A stretch of DNA of 64,000 bases, from NCBI GenBank assembly GCA_009829735.1, contig CM020620.1, positions 29,110,951 through 29,174,950 on the forward strand, given 5' to 3'. Each line of letters starts with the position of its first letter. Position 1 is the first letter of the stretch. Source of the DNA: Pyropia yezoensis (taxonomy: Eukaryota > Rhodophyta > Bangiophyceae > Bangiales > Bangiaceae). The notes under the pieces were generated by a model that was not told the origin of the DNA, did not search any database, and worked only from the letters and a program-made list of their open reading frames with translations. The position numbers were made by a program, and so were the translations under genes. Positions 20,901-30,922 of this stretch are shown one piece after another.

Positions 20901-21006
20901 CGTCGCCACGAGCGGTGATGCCATCAACGAGCGACCCGTCAACGATGGTCACATGAGCGTCGCCGTCAACTCGTGGTCGCACAAGACGCAAGCGCTCGAA
21001 GCGTAA
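17902..21006 (+). pseudogene. Large P-loop NTPase gene, Crinkler/RHS-like (tentative), broken
   Basis: Fragments of one long protein follow each other on the plus strand. The ATG at 17902 opens 389 codons, with a Walker A-like SSFGRGKT near residues 264-271. Near 19066 the frame moves by one base, and the continuation carries a Walker B-like VVALLVDEIGKL. In-frame stops lie at 19824 (TGA) and 20061 (TAG), further frame changes near 20466-20530 and 20880, and the last frame ends with TAA at 21004. The frame change at 19066 and the one near 20880 are both mended by one extra base in a T or G run, so assembly error is possible alongside decay. The P-loop plus VDEIGKL arrangement resembles the NTPase of Crinkler and retrotransposon-hot-spot families; without a search this is a guess. 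Confidence 0.6.
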
Positions 21007-21942
21007 GCGCCAGGCTCGTCGTGCGGGAAAACGTGGATGAACGGGTCTATGCGCAACACATTCGACGGGATTGATGGAGGGGGGGGGGGTTGGCGCTTTG
21101 TCACGGCGATGGGCAGTCGCAGGCCGCCCCATGCCACGCGACTCTGCCATCAAAGGTGGCTGTTAGATGTGTGGGCGTCACACCCCCCGTTCTTCACGCG
21201 CTCACCTACCCCTGGCTGTGACGTAGCGGTCGCTGGCGACAGTGGTGCCCCTGGCTCGCCGCTCGGCGGTGATGCGCGCGGTTGCGGTCGCGGGCGGGAC
21301 GTTAGTGGCAGCTTGCGTGGCGAAGAGGGGCGAGTCAGCCGGTTATGCGGCCAAGTACCTCGTCCTCTACGGCTGGCGGGACGCGTTCTTGCTTGTTTTC
21401 CGGTTTTTGTATGGGGGAGGCTGCATGGCATTTCTGCACGGCTGTGGTTGGTGTGGGCATCGGCCTGGATAGCGCCATAGTTGGGACAAACCACCCTACG
21501 TGCCAAATGAGCTCTGCGTCACACGCGCCAGGAGCGTCGTCGCTTGCGCAGACCGCGGCGGACATCGCTGCCACGGGCAACGCACCTGCCGCTCGTTAAA
21601 GGGGGGATAGGCGGGGCTCCTTTAACTTTGCCAGATGCAGCTCTCTCATCCAGACAAGAAGTGGATACATTTGACCAGCGGGGCCGCAGGGCTGGCCGCG
21701 TACGTAGCCCACGACAGACCACATCCGCTGTGCAAGTGCGGGTGCGCATATCGCCGCCCAGCCCGCCCACAGAAGACGTCGAGGCGAGAGCCCCCAGGCT
21801 GAACACCTCGTCCACGATCCCAATCGCCGCTTACGTGCCAGGCCCTGCTCGGCCACAAGGCCCTCCACACTTCTGCAGTGCCCACACCCCCAAGCCCCCC
21901 CCCCCAAGTAATACCTTCGCCACCCCTCCACCGGCAACGTAC
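21007..21942. other. No supported gene; expected place of missing RPL11 3' exons
   Basis: The minus strand downstream of the RPL11 exon was read for the next conserved block (YDP..GIYG) and it is absent. Plus-strand frames are short and overlap. Confidence 0.55.
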
Positions 21943-22296
21943 TTTCAGACCGAGAGCAACGTGCTCGTTGATGCTAAAGCCAAATTTGCCCGTGTAGGAC
22001 AACTTGCGCGACTGCAGCTCGTACTCCTTCACCTTCAGGCCACCCTCCAGGATCTCCTCCGCCTTGTCCCCTCGCACGGTCACATGCGTCGATATCTTCT
22101 CGTTACGGCGAATGCCAAAGGAGCGGATCGTCAGCCGAGACTTGGAGAATACAGGCGTCTGGCCGGAGAGCTGCCCCAGCACACGGGCGGCGCGGGTGAG
22201 GCGATCGCCAAACTCACCGACGCAGCAGTTGAGGACCAGCTTGTGGACCTTCAGCTCCCGCATCGAGTTGGAAAGGTTCTTATTACCGCTCACCAT
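21943..22296 (-). CDS. RPL11: 60S ribosomal protein L11 (uL5), 5' exon only
   Basis: ATG at 22296. The 118 codons match eukaryotic uL5: [30 protein letters not shown]-type text ([12 protein letters not shown]), [26 protein letters not shown], and a block ending NEHVALGLK. In the ribosome uL5 sits in the central protuberance and contacts 5S rRNA. The exon ends at AAA followed by GTACGT, a strong splice donor at 21942. The remaining roughly 70 residues of the family were not found in the next 900 bases, so the gene is truncated, has a long intron beyond the NTPase pseudogene, or is misassembled. It starts 38 bp after the stop of the kinase-like gene, on the same strand. Confidence 0.9.
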
Positions 22297-22333
22297 CGTG
22301 ACTGGTGAGGGGGGGAGGAGGGGGGCACACAGG

Positions 22334-23220
22334 TCAGACGGAACCTACAGGATGGGGCAGAAAGCCCAGACAGCCGACGGAACAACCGGTGGGGGTGGAA
22401 CCAGTACGCAACCAGCGTTCAACCTTGGCTAAGCTCTGCCAGTCATTTTCCTCGCAGCTTGTCTTACCGCCATTCCCCCAACCGGAAAGGTTGCCCCTGT
22501 CGATTGGGTCGCCGATCCGCTTGGCCGAGTCAAAGTCAAGAAGCACCGCTGTGTCGCCGCCACCGCCTTTGACCGCAATATTCTGCGGAGAGATGTCGGT
22601 ATGGCAATAGCCAAGGGAACAATGAAAAACTTCAGCGCGTCGCTGACCCCCCTGACGACCTTGGTCACATCAAGCGGTGGCGCGGCCGTGGCCTTGACGC
22701 GGCCGTATAGGTTATCTCCGAGCTTGTCAAGAACGAGGCCTTGAATGAAATCATCCACCACCAGGACGCCGTGGTACCGGACGATGGTAGGGTGCGGCGG
22801 ATGCTCACGAAGCTGCTCAAACACGCGCGCTTCCGCCCCGAGACGAGGCGCAATCTGCGCGCGGCGGCTCGGCATCTCATACACGAGAAAGTCTGGTCGC
22901 TTGACGTAAAATCCATCTGAGGTAGGCGCGCGGGTGAAGACCGTCGCGTCAAACGGCGGGTAGACGAGTGCCGGGTTGATCCACAGCCCCGGCCTGTCGA
23001 GTTCACCGGGGCTGGGGGCGTCGCCGTGGTCAGCGTCACCGACTCGTGCGCCAACTTGTTCAACATCCGCTCGTTCGTCCACGAGCTCTTTCAACTCGCG
23101 GCGGATGTCCCAGAAAGACATGCCTCCACATCTGCGCCGCGCGAGAAACCGGTGCGGCGGCCGTTTGTACTCCAGGAGCGAGTGGTCGTACGTCCTGTCC
23201 TGGTTGATTGTTGGTGACAT
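22334..23220 (-). CDS. Protein kinase-like protein with one-base frame break
   Basis: ATG chosen at 23220 (23121 is an alternative). The N-lobe text [20 protein letters not shown] and [15 protein letters not shown] is followed, after a change of frame at the A5 run 22625-22629 (T5 on the coding strand), by a catalytic loop HTDISPQNI and a metal-binding segment [12 protein letters not shown], where DFD takes the place of DFG. The HxD and N residues of the loop are present. One extra T in the run restores a single frame. The protein is small (about 295 residues) and the region after DFD is short, so the C-lobe is reduced. The subfamily was not recognised. Confidence 0.7.
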
Positions 23221-25579
23221 ACTGGATAGGAGCGGCCTCATCTTGCGTCGCCCCCACCAGATGGCCACTAGACGACGCCGCACGGACACCGGAAGCACCC
23301 CACGCCTGTTGCGCTTAAGGCAAAAGAGAGGGGGACGAGGGAGGGTAGAGGTGAACACAGCTCCCACACATCCCTGGCGGGGCAAAGGGGGCAGGGAGGG
23401 GGACGGGAGAGCACTAAGGTGGGCACGGCGCCAAAACACCACTGCACATGAGGCCCTGGCACGGCCAACGGGGAGTCGTGGGAGAAAAGCGGTAACCACA
23501 GCCCCAACAGCAACCGCCGAGGTCTGGAGCGCGGCGAGCGGTCCACCAGCCTAAAACCTACCGCATCGACCGAAATACCGAAATAAATAATGCGTACGGG
23601 GAACAGCAGGCTGGTTGTCGCTCGACTGGAGGAAAAACCTTACGCCACCGACAGCTTTTGAGTGAATCCACGCTCCTCCCGTCATCGTTCTGCCCCACCG
23701 CCGTCCGCCAGCAGCCGGGTCGCGCACCCAGCCCTGCGGTCCGTATCCGCCGCGACCGCAGTCGCTCCCCGCACCAGCTGGTGGGGAGAGGTCCCCCCCA
23801 CCCCGCCCCATGACCGCTGCTGCCGCCAGCCACTGCAGCCGCCACAGCCGCCGACGACGCTGCCGACGCCGCCGCCGCCACGGCAGCGGCGGCGGCCACA
23901 GCGAAGCCGCAGTGGCGCCGCGGCTGTGACGACGGCGCCTGCGGGCCCTGCCGTCGTCACCACCGTCACCGCCACAGAGCCGATGGCAGGCGCAGGAAAG
24001 GGGTGGGGGGGGGAGGGGCGAGGGGAAGCACGCTACCCGTCCGGGGCCAAACGCCAGGGCCACCTCCACGTACGCGCGGACCACTGTAGCTGCTGCCGCC
24101 GCTGTGGATGAGGTTTGGCCAATCAGGTCATGGCGGTCTCCGCCGCGGCGGCGGCAGCCAACCGCCAGCGCCGTGCACGCATGGCGGAGCGGCGTGGTCG
24201 AGAGGCGGCCCACTTTGTTTACGACCAGTTGCTGACATAATGACGGGCGAGACGGGGGCGGGCTGGACGCGTGGTATGGGATGGTCGCTTGGTATCGTTG
24301 TGAATTGGAGGGGCCCACGTGTTGCGACGGGGGGGGGAGGTGGTTGGGGTGTTGCGCCCGCCGGCAGACCGGCTCGCACCAAGCTCACCGCGGTGCCCCC
24401 TGGCGCTGCGCACCCGCCGCCCCGGACGCCAGCGCACGCAGCCCCCACCACCGGGGGTCCTGCCGCCCAGCGGCACCGCGTCAGGCGGGCCGTCTTGAGC
24501 ACCACCGCCAGCCACCGCCGCCGCCGGCCCTGCCACCACCGCTGCCGCCGCCACCCCCACCGGCGGCGCCACTATAGCGCCCCCACCCGCCCCACCACTG
24601 CCGCCGCTGCCGCCGCGTGCGCCGGCAGCACGCGGGCGCCGCCGGGCAAAGACATCGAGGCGGGGGGGGGGGGGATGTGCGTCGGTGCCAATGCCGCGGC
24701 GCTGTTGGCAGCAACGAGCGCCCCCGTGAGAGGTGGCGGCAGCGCTCGGCCACGGGCCACGCCTGGCGCATCGCTGGTGGGGGCTGCTGCTCCCAGATGG
24801 GCATGAGACCGAGGTGCGGGCGCGTCTCGTGCCGAGTGGGCAGTGTGAGCAGGGATGTGGGAGCTGGTGGGGGATGCCACATGCGGGGAAACCACCCCTT
24901 GCCCGGTTTCGTGACAGCGGGCGTTCACCCTCTCGCAACGCGACCCATTTCCATCTATGCACGCCTTTGCTACGAGGGTACCAACTGCAAAGGTGCTCCG
25001 AGCTGCAAGCAGAGAGGCCTTTGCCCTCGCACGGGCGTGTCCATACCGTACACTGTCACGGTCCCCCGCGCAGGCGTGCCAGATGGGGGGGAAAGCTGCA
25101 CGACGCCCCACACAGGCGCGTGGGAGAGAGGAGGGGGAGGGCGCAGAAGGCGGAGAAGAATGCCCGTTGGTCACCACCGTGGAGTCCCAAGCAGTCGCGG
25201 TGGGACAGGAGGGAGCGGAGGTGGAGAGGGGGGACCAGGGCGGCCGCCGACGCCCACCGGCGCGGCGGCAACGAAAGCGGCGACGGCGGCCGCCGCCGCC
25301 ACGGCAGCGGCGGTGGCAGCGGCGGTAGCAGCGGTGGAGGTGGCGGCGGCGGTGGGGCTGGGGCGGCCGCCACGCCGGCCGGCCGCGGCCGGCTGCCCCC
25401 CCCTCTGCTCTCCTGAAGGGGCACCGCCACCCCCCAGCGTGGCACCGCCGTCGCACCCTCCGCGACGGCCGTGCACCCGCGCAGCCCGTGGCGGGGCGCC
25501 GCCGCCGCCCGTCGCGGCGGCATGGGCGGCGAGCCGGCGGGGGGGGAAAGGGGGCAGCGGCGGGGCGTCAGGCAACGCG
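23221..25579. other. G/C-rich intergenic DNA without a supported gene
   Basis: Long frames exist on both strands from about 23.5 to 25.6 kb, but they consist of Pro, Ala, Gly and Arg runs produced by GCC/GGC repeats in every frame, with no recognisable domain. A Gly/Ala gene cannot be excluded around 24.6-25.5 kb. Confidence 0.5.
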
Positions 25580-26636
25580 CTAGCCCCCCCCCCCCCCGCC
25601 GCCGCTACCCACAGCGTCGTCCTCCGCCCCCCCCTCCTCCTCCGCCTCCCCCCGTGCGCCACTCCCCAGCGCCCGCGGGGCGCCCTCGGGGCCGCCCCCG
25701 CCGGCAGCGCGCGCGGCGACCCAGGCGAGCCAGTCCCCCCCCGGCACCACCACCGCCCCCCGCGTCGGCCACGCGTAGGTGTAAATCCACACGCGCACGC
25801 GCACGCCGCCGCTGCCGGTCATGGTACCATTGGGGGGGCCGCCGCCGTCGCCGTCGAGGGCGGGACGACCCGTCAGGGTCACCACCGCCACCTCGCGGGT
25901 GTACTCGTGCGGCGGCGGCTCGTCTGGCCCAATCCCCTCGTACGCGTCGAGCGTCGTCCACAGCCCCGGCGGTGGTGGCGATGGTAGCGCGAACACGTCG
26001 CCAATGACCCGTGCGGGGGGCGGGGCGGCCATGATGGCGGGGTATGCGCCCAGGTGGAGGAGGACGTAGCCTGCACAAGGATCGGGACCACGGATGCGGG
26101 GAAGAGGGGGGTAAAGAAGGGATGGGGCGTGAAGGGGGGAAGGGACAGGAAGGCGCACGGGCGTCGGCCGAAAGGGGACTCGAGCGAAAAGGCAAGCACG
26201 AGTCGTCAGCGCATTGGCCGCGGCGGATGTTATCGACGTAGCTTCTCACAGTAAGAGCTCCCTCGTTCCACAGACGCGAGGTAGTGCAGCGGCGGTGGTT
26301 TCGCGGCGGCAGTGGCGGCTACGGCAATGGCGGCGGTGGTAGCGGCGGCGGCAGTCGTGGCAGGGGCGGCGAGCCACGGGGGCAGCGCACGCCGCGCCGT
26401 TCCCTCCGTCCTTCCCCCACCCTCTCTCGTGCCACCCTCTTTCACCCCCCCCTCTCTCCCCCACGCTACCCACCCCAACCAACCTTCCAGAGTCGCTTCG
26501 CCAACGTGTGTGCCCGCCTCGTGCAACGCGGTGGGCGGCGTCATGGCCGCCGACGCGCCCGCCATGCGCGCGTAGGCGGGGCGGAGGGTGCCATACACAA
26601 AGAGGTGGGAGGGGGGGGGGGGGGTACGGTGCCCAT
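25580..26636 (-). CDS. Gamma-glutamylcyclotransferase-like (AIG2/GGCT fold) protein, two exons
   Basis: Exon 1 contains LFVYGTLRP, the substrate-loop signature of the GGCT/AIG2 fold. The exon ends at 26484 with donor GTTGGT, the intron runs 26483-26071 (413 bp) and ends TGTGCAG, and exon 2 continues in frame with GYVLLHLGAYPAIM, LDAYEGIG (the catalytic acid is expected in this segment) and a VWIYTYAWP strand. A Gly/Ala-rich tail of about 50 residues ends at 25580. The ATG at 26636 (MGTV) is the natural start but is out of phase with the domain across a 14-base C run (26611-26624); an ATG at 26760 is in phase but adds a low-complexity head. Members degrade gamma-glutamyl compounds such as those from glutathione; the substrate here is unknown. 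Confidence 0.8.
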
Positions 26637-26760
26637 GGCGGGAGGACACGAGAGAGAAGGAGAGAGCGGAGGGGGAGGGGGGACGAGGGGGGGGTGAGGG
26701 GTCGAGGAGGGACAGGTGCAAGATGCCGGGGCAGGCGGAGTCATGGTGGGCAACCGACAC

Positions 26761-28071
26761 GCCTCGGCTCTTCCCGGTCCCACGTCACAAGTTGGTGTCA
26801 TATAAATCCACTTTTCTCGAGCGGTAAAGGCGATCGGCCGGCTTTGTGATCTGTGTGTTTCGGATCAAAGCGGGCCGATCGTCCACTGTCTTCGGACGGC
26901 AGAGATGCCCGAGGGTGCCAGAGACCGTCTCTGAGGGACGCCACCGGCGAGCACAATCCCCCTCTCCCTTCGGCCTCCCGGCGGATGTACAGAGTACATG
27001 TATGTGTACGTCAGGGGGTGGTTGTACTGTGCATGTGGCGGCTTCCTATAGAACTCTCATTCTACTTGAGGTCGGTCGAACGGAGATACAGGCGTCTGAA
27101 GATTGTGTCATCAATAGAACTCCATGGGCAAAGTAGCCGCCCACAGCAGTTGTCCTCGCGCGCTCGTTGGACTATTTGCCTTCTGGAACGCCTTTCCATT
27201 GGCTCGGAGGCGCGAAACAGGTGCGAATCGAGCCAGTTCCGAGAAGGTAGCCCGCCGAGTTCCAAATGTATTTGACATTCTCCGACCGTCCATTGGAAGA
27301 TACGTGACATTTGTCAGAGAGAGAAAGAGGCGTACAACACAGAGACAAGCCGAGAAGGGAGAGAACGAAGAGCACGAGAAGAGAGAGCTCGACGAGCTGC
27401 ATCGATTACTGCCCTCAAAAGACAATCTTCAAGTGCCTCAAATAATGAGAAGTCTAAAAAAAAACGCCACACATAATAATGTTGAGTTAGTTTTCTATTG
27501 TTTCGTACCGTACGAGCTGGGAACCACTTTGCGGCGCACAGGGAGAAAGCACATGAGACGGTCGTATTCGTAAGAAAGGGAGAACAAGAGCAGAACACGA
27601 TGCGTTGCTGCCGCCCACATTGTCTAAAGAGACTTTCAGCAGGTAGGCTGCGAGTAGCTAGATATCCATCTACGTATCATACATACAAGATGTACCTGTG
27701 CTGTGGGTAGTTTCTGGGTAGCTCGGCACCCACATTTGAACGATTCTGGGACCCCCCTTTTAGCCTCAGTACTGGGTCGCGTTATGTCTACTGACTTGTC
27801 CTTGTGTATACGCCACCGCGCCCGGTACGCCGGCGGCGCGCCGCATGGGGCCGAAGAACGACGGCACGGCGCGGTGCGGCGGGATGCCTCCCCCCCGCCG
27901 CCGCCGCCCTCCTCGCTCGCCCACTCCCCCGCTCCCTCCCTCCCCCCCCCCCCCCGCCCTCCCCGCGCCGTCTCCCCACTGCGGCCCCCCCCCCCTCTCC
28001 CCAAACCTTCCCGCCACCACGTGGCCGGGGCGGGCCGACACCTACGCCACCCGTGCGCCGGCGGATTCCCC
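26761..28071. other. Intergenic DNA with a diverged interspersed repeat
   Basis: The part from about 27110 to 27490 is similar on the minus strand to 45.75-46.05 kb (see the repeat entries). The rest has no recognisable frame; the 27.85-28.05 kb stretch is CCG/CCC-rich. Confidence 0.55.
27110..27490 (-). repeat. Diverged interspersed repeat, copy 1
   Basis: On the minus strand it contains TGTGTGGCG, then GATGCAGCTCGTCGAGCTC, a Leu-rich coding-like stretch and AATGTCACGTA. The plus strand at 45.75-46.05 kb has the same landmarks in the same order (GATGCAGCTCGACGAGCTC, AATGTCACGTA). Weak protein-level similarity in one frame suggests a decayed transposon gene; the family was not recognised. 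Confidence 0.5.
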
Positions 28072-28650
28072 CTACGCCCCCCTCGGCGACTCCACCGCGG
28101 CGGCCAGGCCCACCTTCGCGTTGGTCCCGGCCGCGGCGCCGCCACTGGCCTCCCCCTCTGGGTCCATCCCCAGGTAGCGGCGGTAGATGACCTCCCCCTT
28201 ACGCGTCAGCTGCAGCTTGAAGACGGGCTTGACGGGCCGGTGGCCAAGGCGCCCGCCACCGCCCGCACCGCCGCCGCCCTCCCCGGGCACCCCCATCACC
28301 ACCCCCCCCGCGTCCGACGCCGACGCCTCCGCCGTCGTCGCCGCCGCTGCCGCCGCGCGCAGCCGCACCACATTGCCCGGCTCGCGTATCACCCGCAGGC
28401 GGCCCGCGTCGGCCATGGCGCGGAGGACGCGCTTGAAGTGGGTGGCCGACGTGACGAGCCCGCCGTACGCGGGGTCCTCCGTCACGGCCGCGAGCACCGT
28501 CTTGTGCGCAACGGGCGCGGGGGCAGCCGCGAGGAGGGCGGCCGCGATGGCGCGGGATGGCATGTTGATGCCCACCGCCGCCCGGCGGTTGGCAGCAGAG
28601 GTGGCCGCAGCGGCCGCCGCGGATGCAGCAGGACGCATGGGGGGGGGCAT
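28072..28650 (-). CDS. Ala-rich protein with a small helical domain, unknown function
   Basis: ATG at 28650 (28638 is a second in-frame ATG). After an Ala-rich head that may be an organelle-targeting sequence, the text HKTVLAAVTEDPAYGG and TSATHFKRVLRAMADAGRLR looks like a compact helical, possibly winged-helix domain. After an Ala/Gly linker, KPVFKLQLTRKGEVIYRRYL looks like its closing strand and helix. The pattern recalls small ribosomal or ribosome-assembly proteins, but I could not assign a family. It faces UTP23 across a 625-bp shared upstream region. Confidence 0.55.
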   Translation of the reverse strand: MPPPMRPAASAAAAAATSAANRRAAVGINMPSRAIAAALLAAAPAPVAHKTVLAAVTEDPAYGGLVTSATHFKRVLRAMADAGRLRVIREPGNVVRLRAAAAAATTAEASASDAGGVVMGVPGEGGGGAGGGGRLGHRPVKPVFKLQLTRKGEVIYRRYLGMDPEGEASGGAAAGTNAKVGLAAAVESPRGA

Positions 28651-29275
28651 GGTGAGGGAGGAGGGGAGACCAAAAGGGCAGAACAAGGGGGGGGGGGCGG
28701 AAGAAGGGGCGCTGGGAGGTGGGGAGGAGGGAGAAGGGAAGAACAGCGAGTACGAGAACAGAAAGAGGAAGACTGTGCAGGAAGTACGATGAGCGCGGCG
28801 ACTGGGAGCACGGGGAGGGGCGGCCCCGCGCGGCCAGAGCCGCAACAGTCGTCGCGGGCAGGAGGGGGAGGCGGAGGGCGAGAGGGGCTGCGTGTCGACA
28901 AGACTAAACTTTAGGTGCAGGATCATGCGTCCTGCGGGCCACTTGCTCAGAATTTGTGTCCCATTGTTCCTGGCTCTGACATGTTGGAAAGTATGCGAGT
29001 AAAAAAAGGCATTCTAGCCCCGGCGCCTGATCTTGGCTCTCTGCTCGCCGTCTGCGCGACCACCTTCGTCTGCGTCGGCCTCTGTTGCGGCGCCCATCTG
29101 TGTGTGACTGCTGGTGGCTGACCGACGTGCCTTGGTCCCAACCCCCCCGACCCACCCCCCACCCCACACACCCCAGGGCGTCCCTCGGTCGCCACTCCAC
29201 TAGACGTCACACCTGTCTCCATCCCGGCGCTCCCCCCCCTTCCCCCCCCCCCCCACCTCCCACCTTGCTGCCGCG
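28651..29275. promoter_or_regulatory. Divergent intergenic region between the Ala-rich gene and UTP23
   Basis: 625 bp separate the two divergent ATGs, so it should contain both promoters. No convincing TATA box was seen. C-rich runs precede the UTP23 ATG. Confidence 0.4.
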
Positions 29276-29563
29276 ATGAAGCTCAAGCGCAGCAAGGAGG
29301 CGCGCAAGGCGCTCGCCTTTTACCGCGCCTCCTTTGGCCTCGCCCCCCCCTACAGGGTGCTGGTGGATGGGCCCATGGCGGTCATCTCTCTGTCCCGGTC
29401 GTTGTATCTCAAGGAGGGCCTCGCCTCCCTCCTCGACACCCAGTCCCCGGTGCTCGTCACGTCGGCGTGCGTGCGGCGGGAGCTGGCGGCCCTTGCCGCG
29501 ACCCGCGGTGGCCGGCCGCCGGGGGGTGGCGGCGGCGGCAGAGGGGGTGGCGGTGGTGGTGGC

Positions 29564-29595
<32 letters not shown>

Positions 29596-30298
29596 TGGGG
29601 GGGGGGGCGCGGGGTCGACGGGCCCAGACCTGTCGGGCGCGCTGCTCTTCCTCAAGCGCGTCCAGACGGTCAAGTGCGCGCACCCGGGGGGCGGCGCCGT
29701 GCCCGCCTCGGACTGTATCGTGTCGCTGGTGGGCGGCGGCGGCGGCGGCGGCGAGGACCCGGCCGGCAGCGGCGGCGGCGTCGGCCGCGGCCGCGGCGGC
29801 CCGTCAGCGTCCCGCGGGCGGGGGCGTAGGGAGGGGCAGGGGCAGGGGCAGGGGCAGACCACCCGCCCGCCGCCCCCCCCCTCCCCCGCCGCGGGGGTCC
29901 TTGTCGCCACCAACGACGATGACCTTGTCCGTCGGCTGCGGGCGGTACCCGGCGTGCCGCTCATCCGGGTGGTCAACCAGACGGCCCTGCGGGTGGAGAC
30001 CCCGTCGGCCGCGTCGGTCGCCGCCGCGACGGCCGCCGAGGCGGCCAAGGGCGCGCTGTCGCCGGCGGAGCGGGCGGCGCTTGCCGCCATTGGGGGCACC
30101 CGGGGGGGGGGCGCGGGGGACGCGTCGGGGCGGCCCCGCCGGCGGCGGCAGCGAGAGCCCAACCCGCTGTCGGTGAAAAAGGCAAAGAAGAAAAAGGGGG
30201 ATGGGGCGGCGGGGGGGGGGGGGGTGGCGGGGGGGGAGGTGGCCAAGAAGAAGCGCCGCCATGGGAGCCGCAAGGCCAAGGCCGCGGAGCCGCCGTGA
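29276..30298 (+). CDS. UTP23: UTP23 small-subunit processome protein (PIN-like)
   Basis: ATG at 29276, 340 codons, one exon. The N-terminus MKLKRSKEARKALAFYRASF and PYRVLVDGPM matches UTP23, as do VLVTSACVRREL, VKCAHPGG...ASDCIVSLV (the Cys/His zinc-binding part), VPGVPLIRVVNQTALRVETPS and the C-terminal PNPLSVKKAKKKKG basic tail. UTP23 acts in the nucleolus in early 18S rRNA processing and snR30 release; its PIN fold usually lacks full nuclease residues. Two glycine runs (about residues 80-112 and 153-173) and an Arg/Gln-Gly patch are inserted in loops of the fold, encoded by GGT/GGC repeats. Confidence 0.9.
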
Positions 30299-30922
30299 GG
30301 GGGGGGCTTGCCAGAGGTGGAAGGGGGAGGGGGGGGGGGGGGGGTGTCGCACGGCGGCGCACGACGGTGACGTTCCGCCCCCCTCTCTTTTTGGCGCGCC
30401 TCTTTGTTGACCCCGTGGCGGCCGCGGGGCGCCCCGGGGTGGCGGGAGGAAGGAGAGCGCCTGGCGGGAGGGGCTGCGCCTGGTGGGGGGGGGTGCGCTT
30501 GGCGGAAGAGGGGCGCGCCGTGGGAGAGGGGGGGGTGCGCCCGGCTCTGGGTGGCGCGCCCGTGCGTCGCGCACAGACCACTGTCGGGGTGGTGGGGGCG
30601 GGCGTGTCCCGGCGGGGGGGGTGGCCGCGCCCCCCTCAAAAGAAGAGACAGGACCGCAAACCCCGTGCCGCCAGCGGGCGCGCTGGTGTGGCAGTGGCCA
30701 CGGACTCTGGTGGCCGGCCGGCCCCCCTTTGCAGAGCAGCGTCCCACCCAACGACGCGAGCGGGGGCCATCAGGCGGGGGCCGCCAAGCGCCCCGTGGCT
30801 CTCTCCCCAGCAGATGCGCCGTTGGGACGACAACGAAAAGGAGAAAGAAAATAGGGCTCTTTTTGCTTTTTCTGAATGGCTCCCCCCCTCCCATGTGGGC
30901 GGGGGAGGGCCGGCGCGCGGGC
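30299..30922. other. G-rich spacer between convergent UTP23 and LysM-like gene
   Basis: Contains G runs at about 30325-30345 and many GGGG blocks. All long frames here are shadows or low complexity. Confidence 0.55.

Noticed and set aside
23500-25600. Long Pro, Gly, Ala and Arg frames on both strands
   Set aside because: Every frame is open because of GCC/GGC repeats without stop codons; no domain, no consistent start and no splice support.
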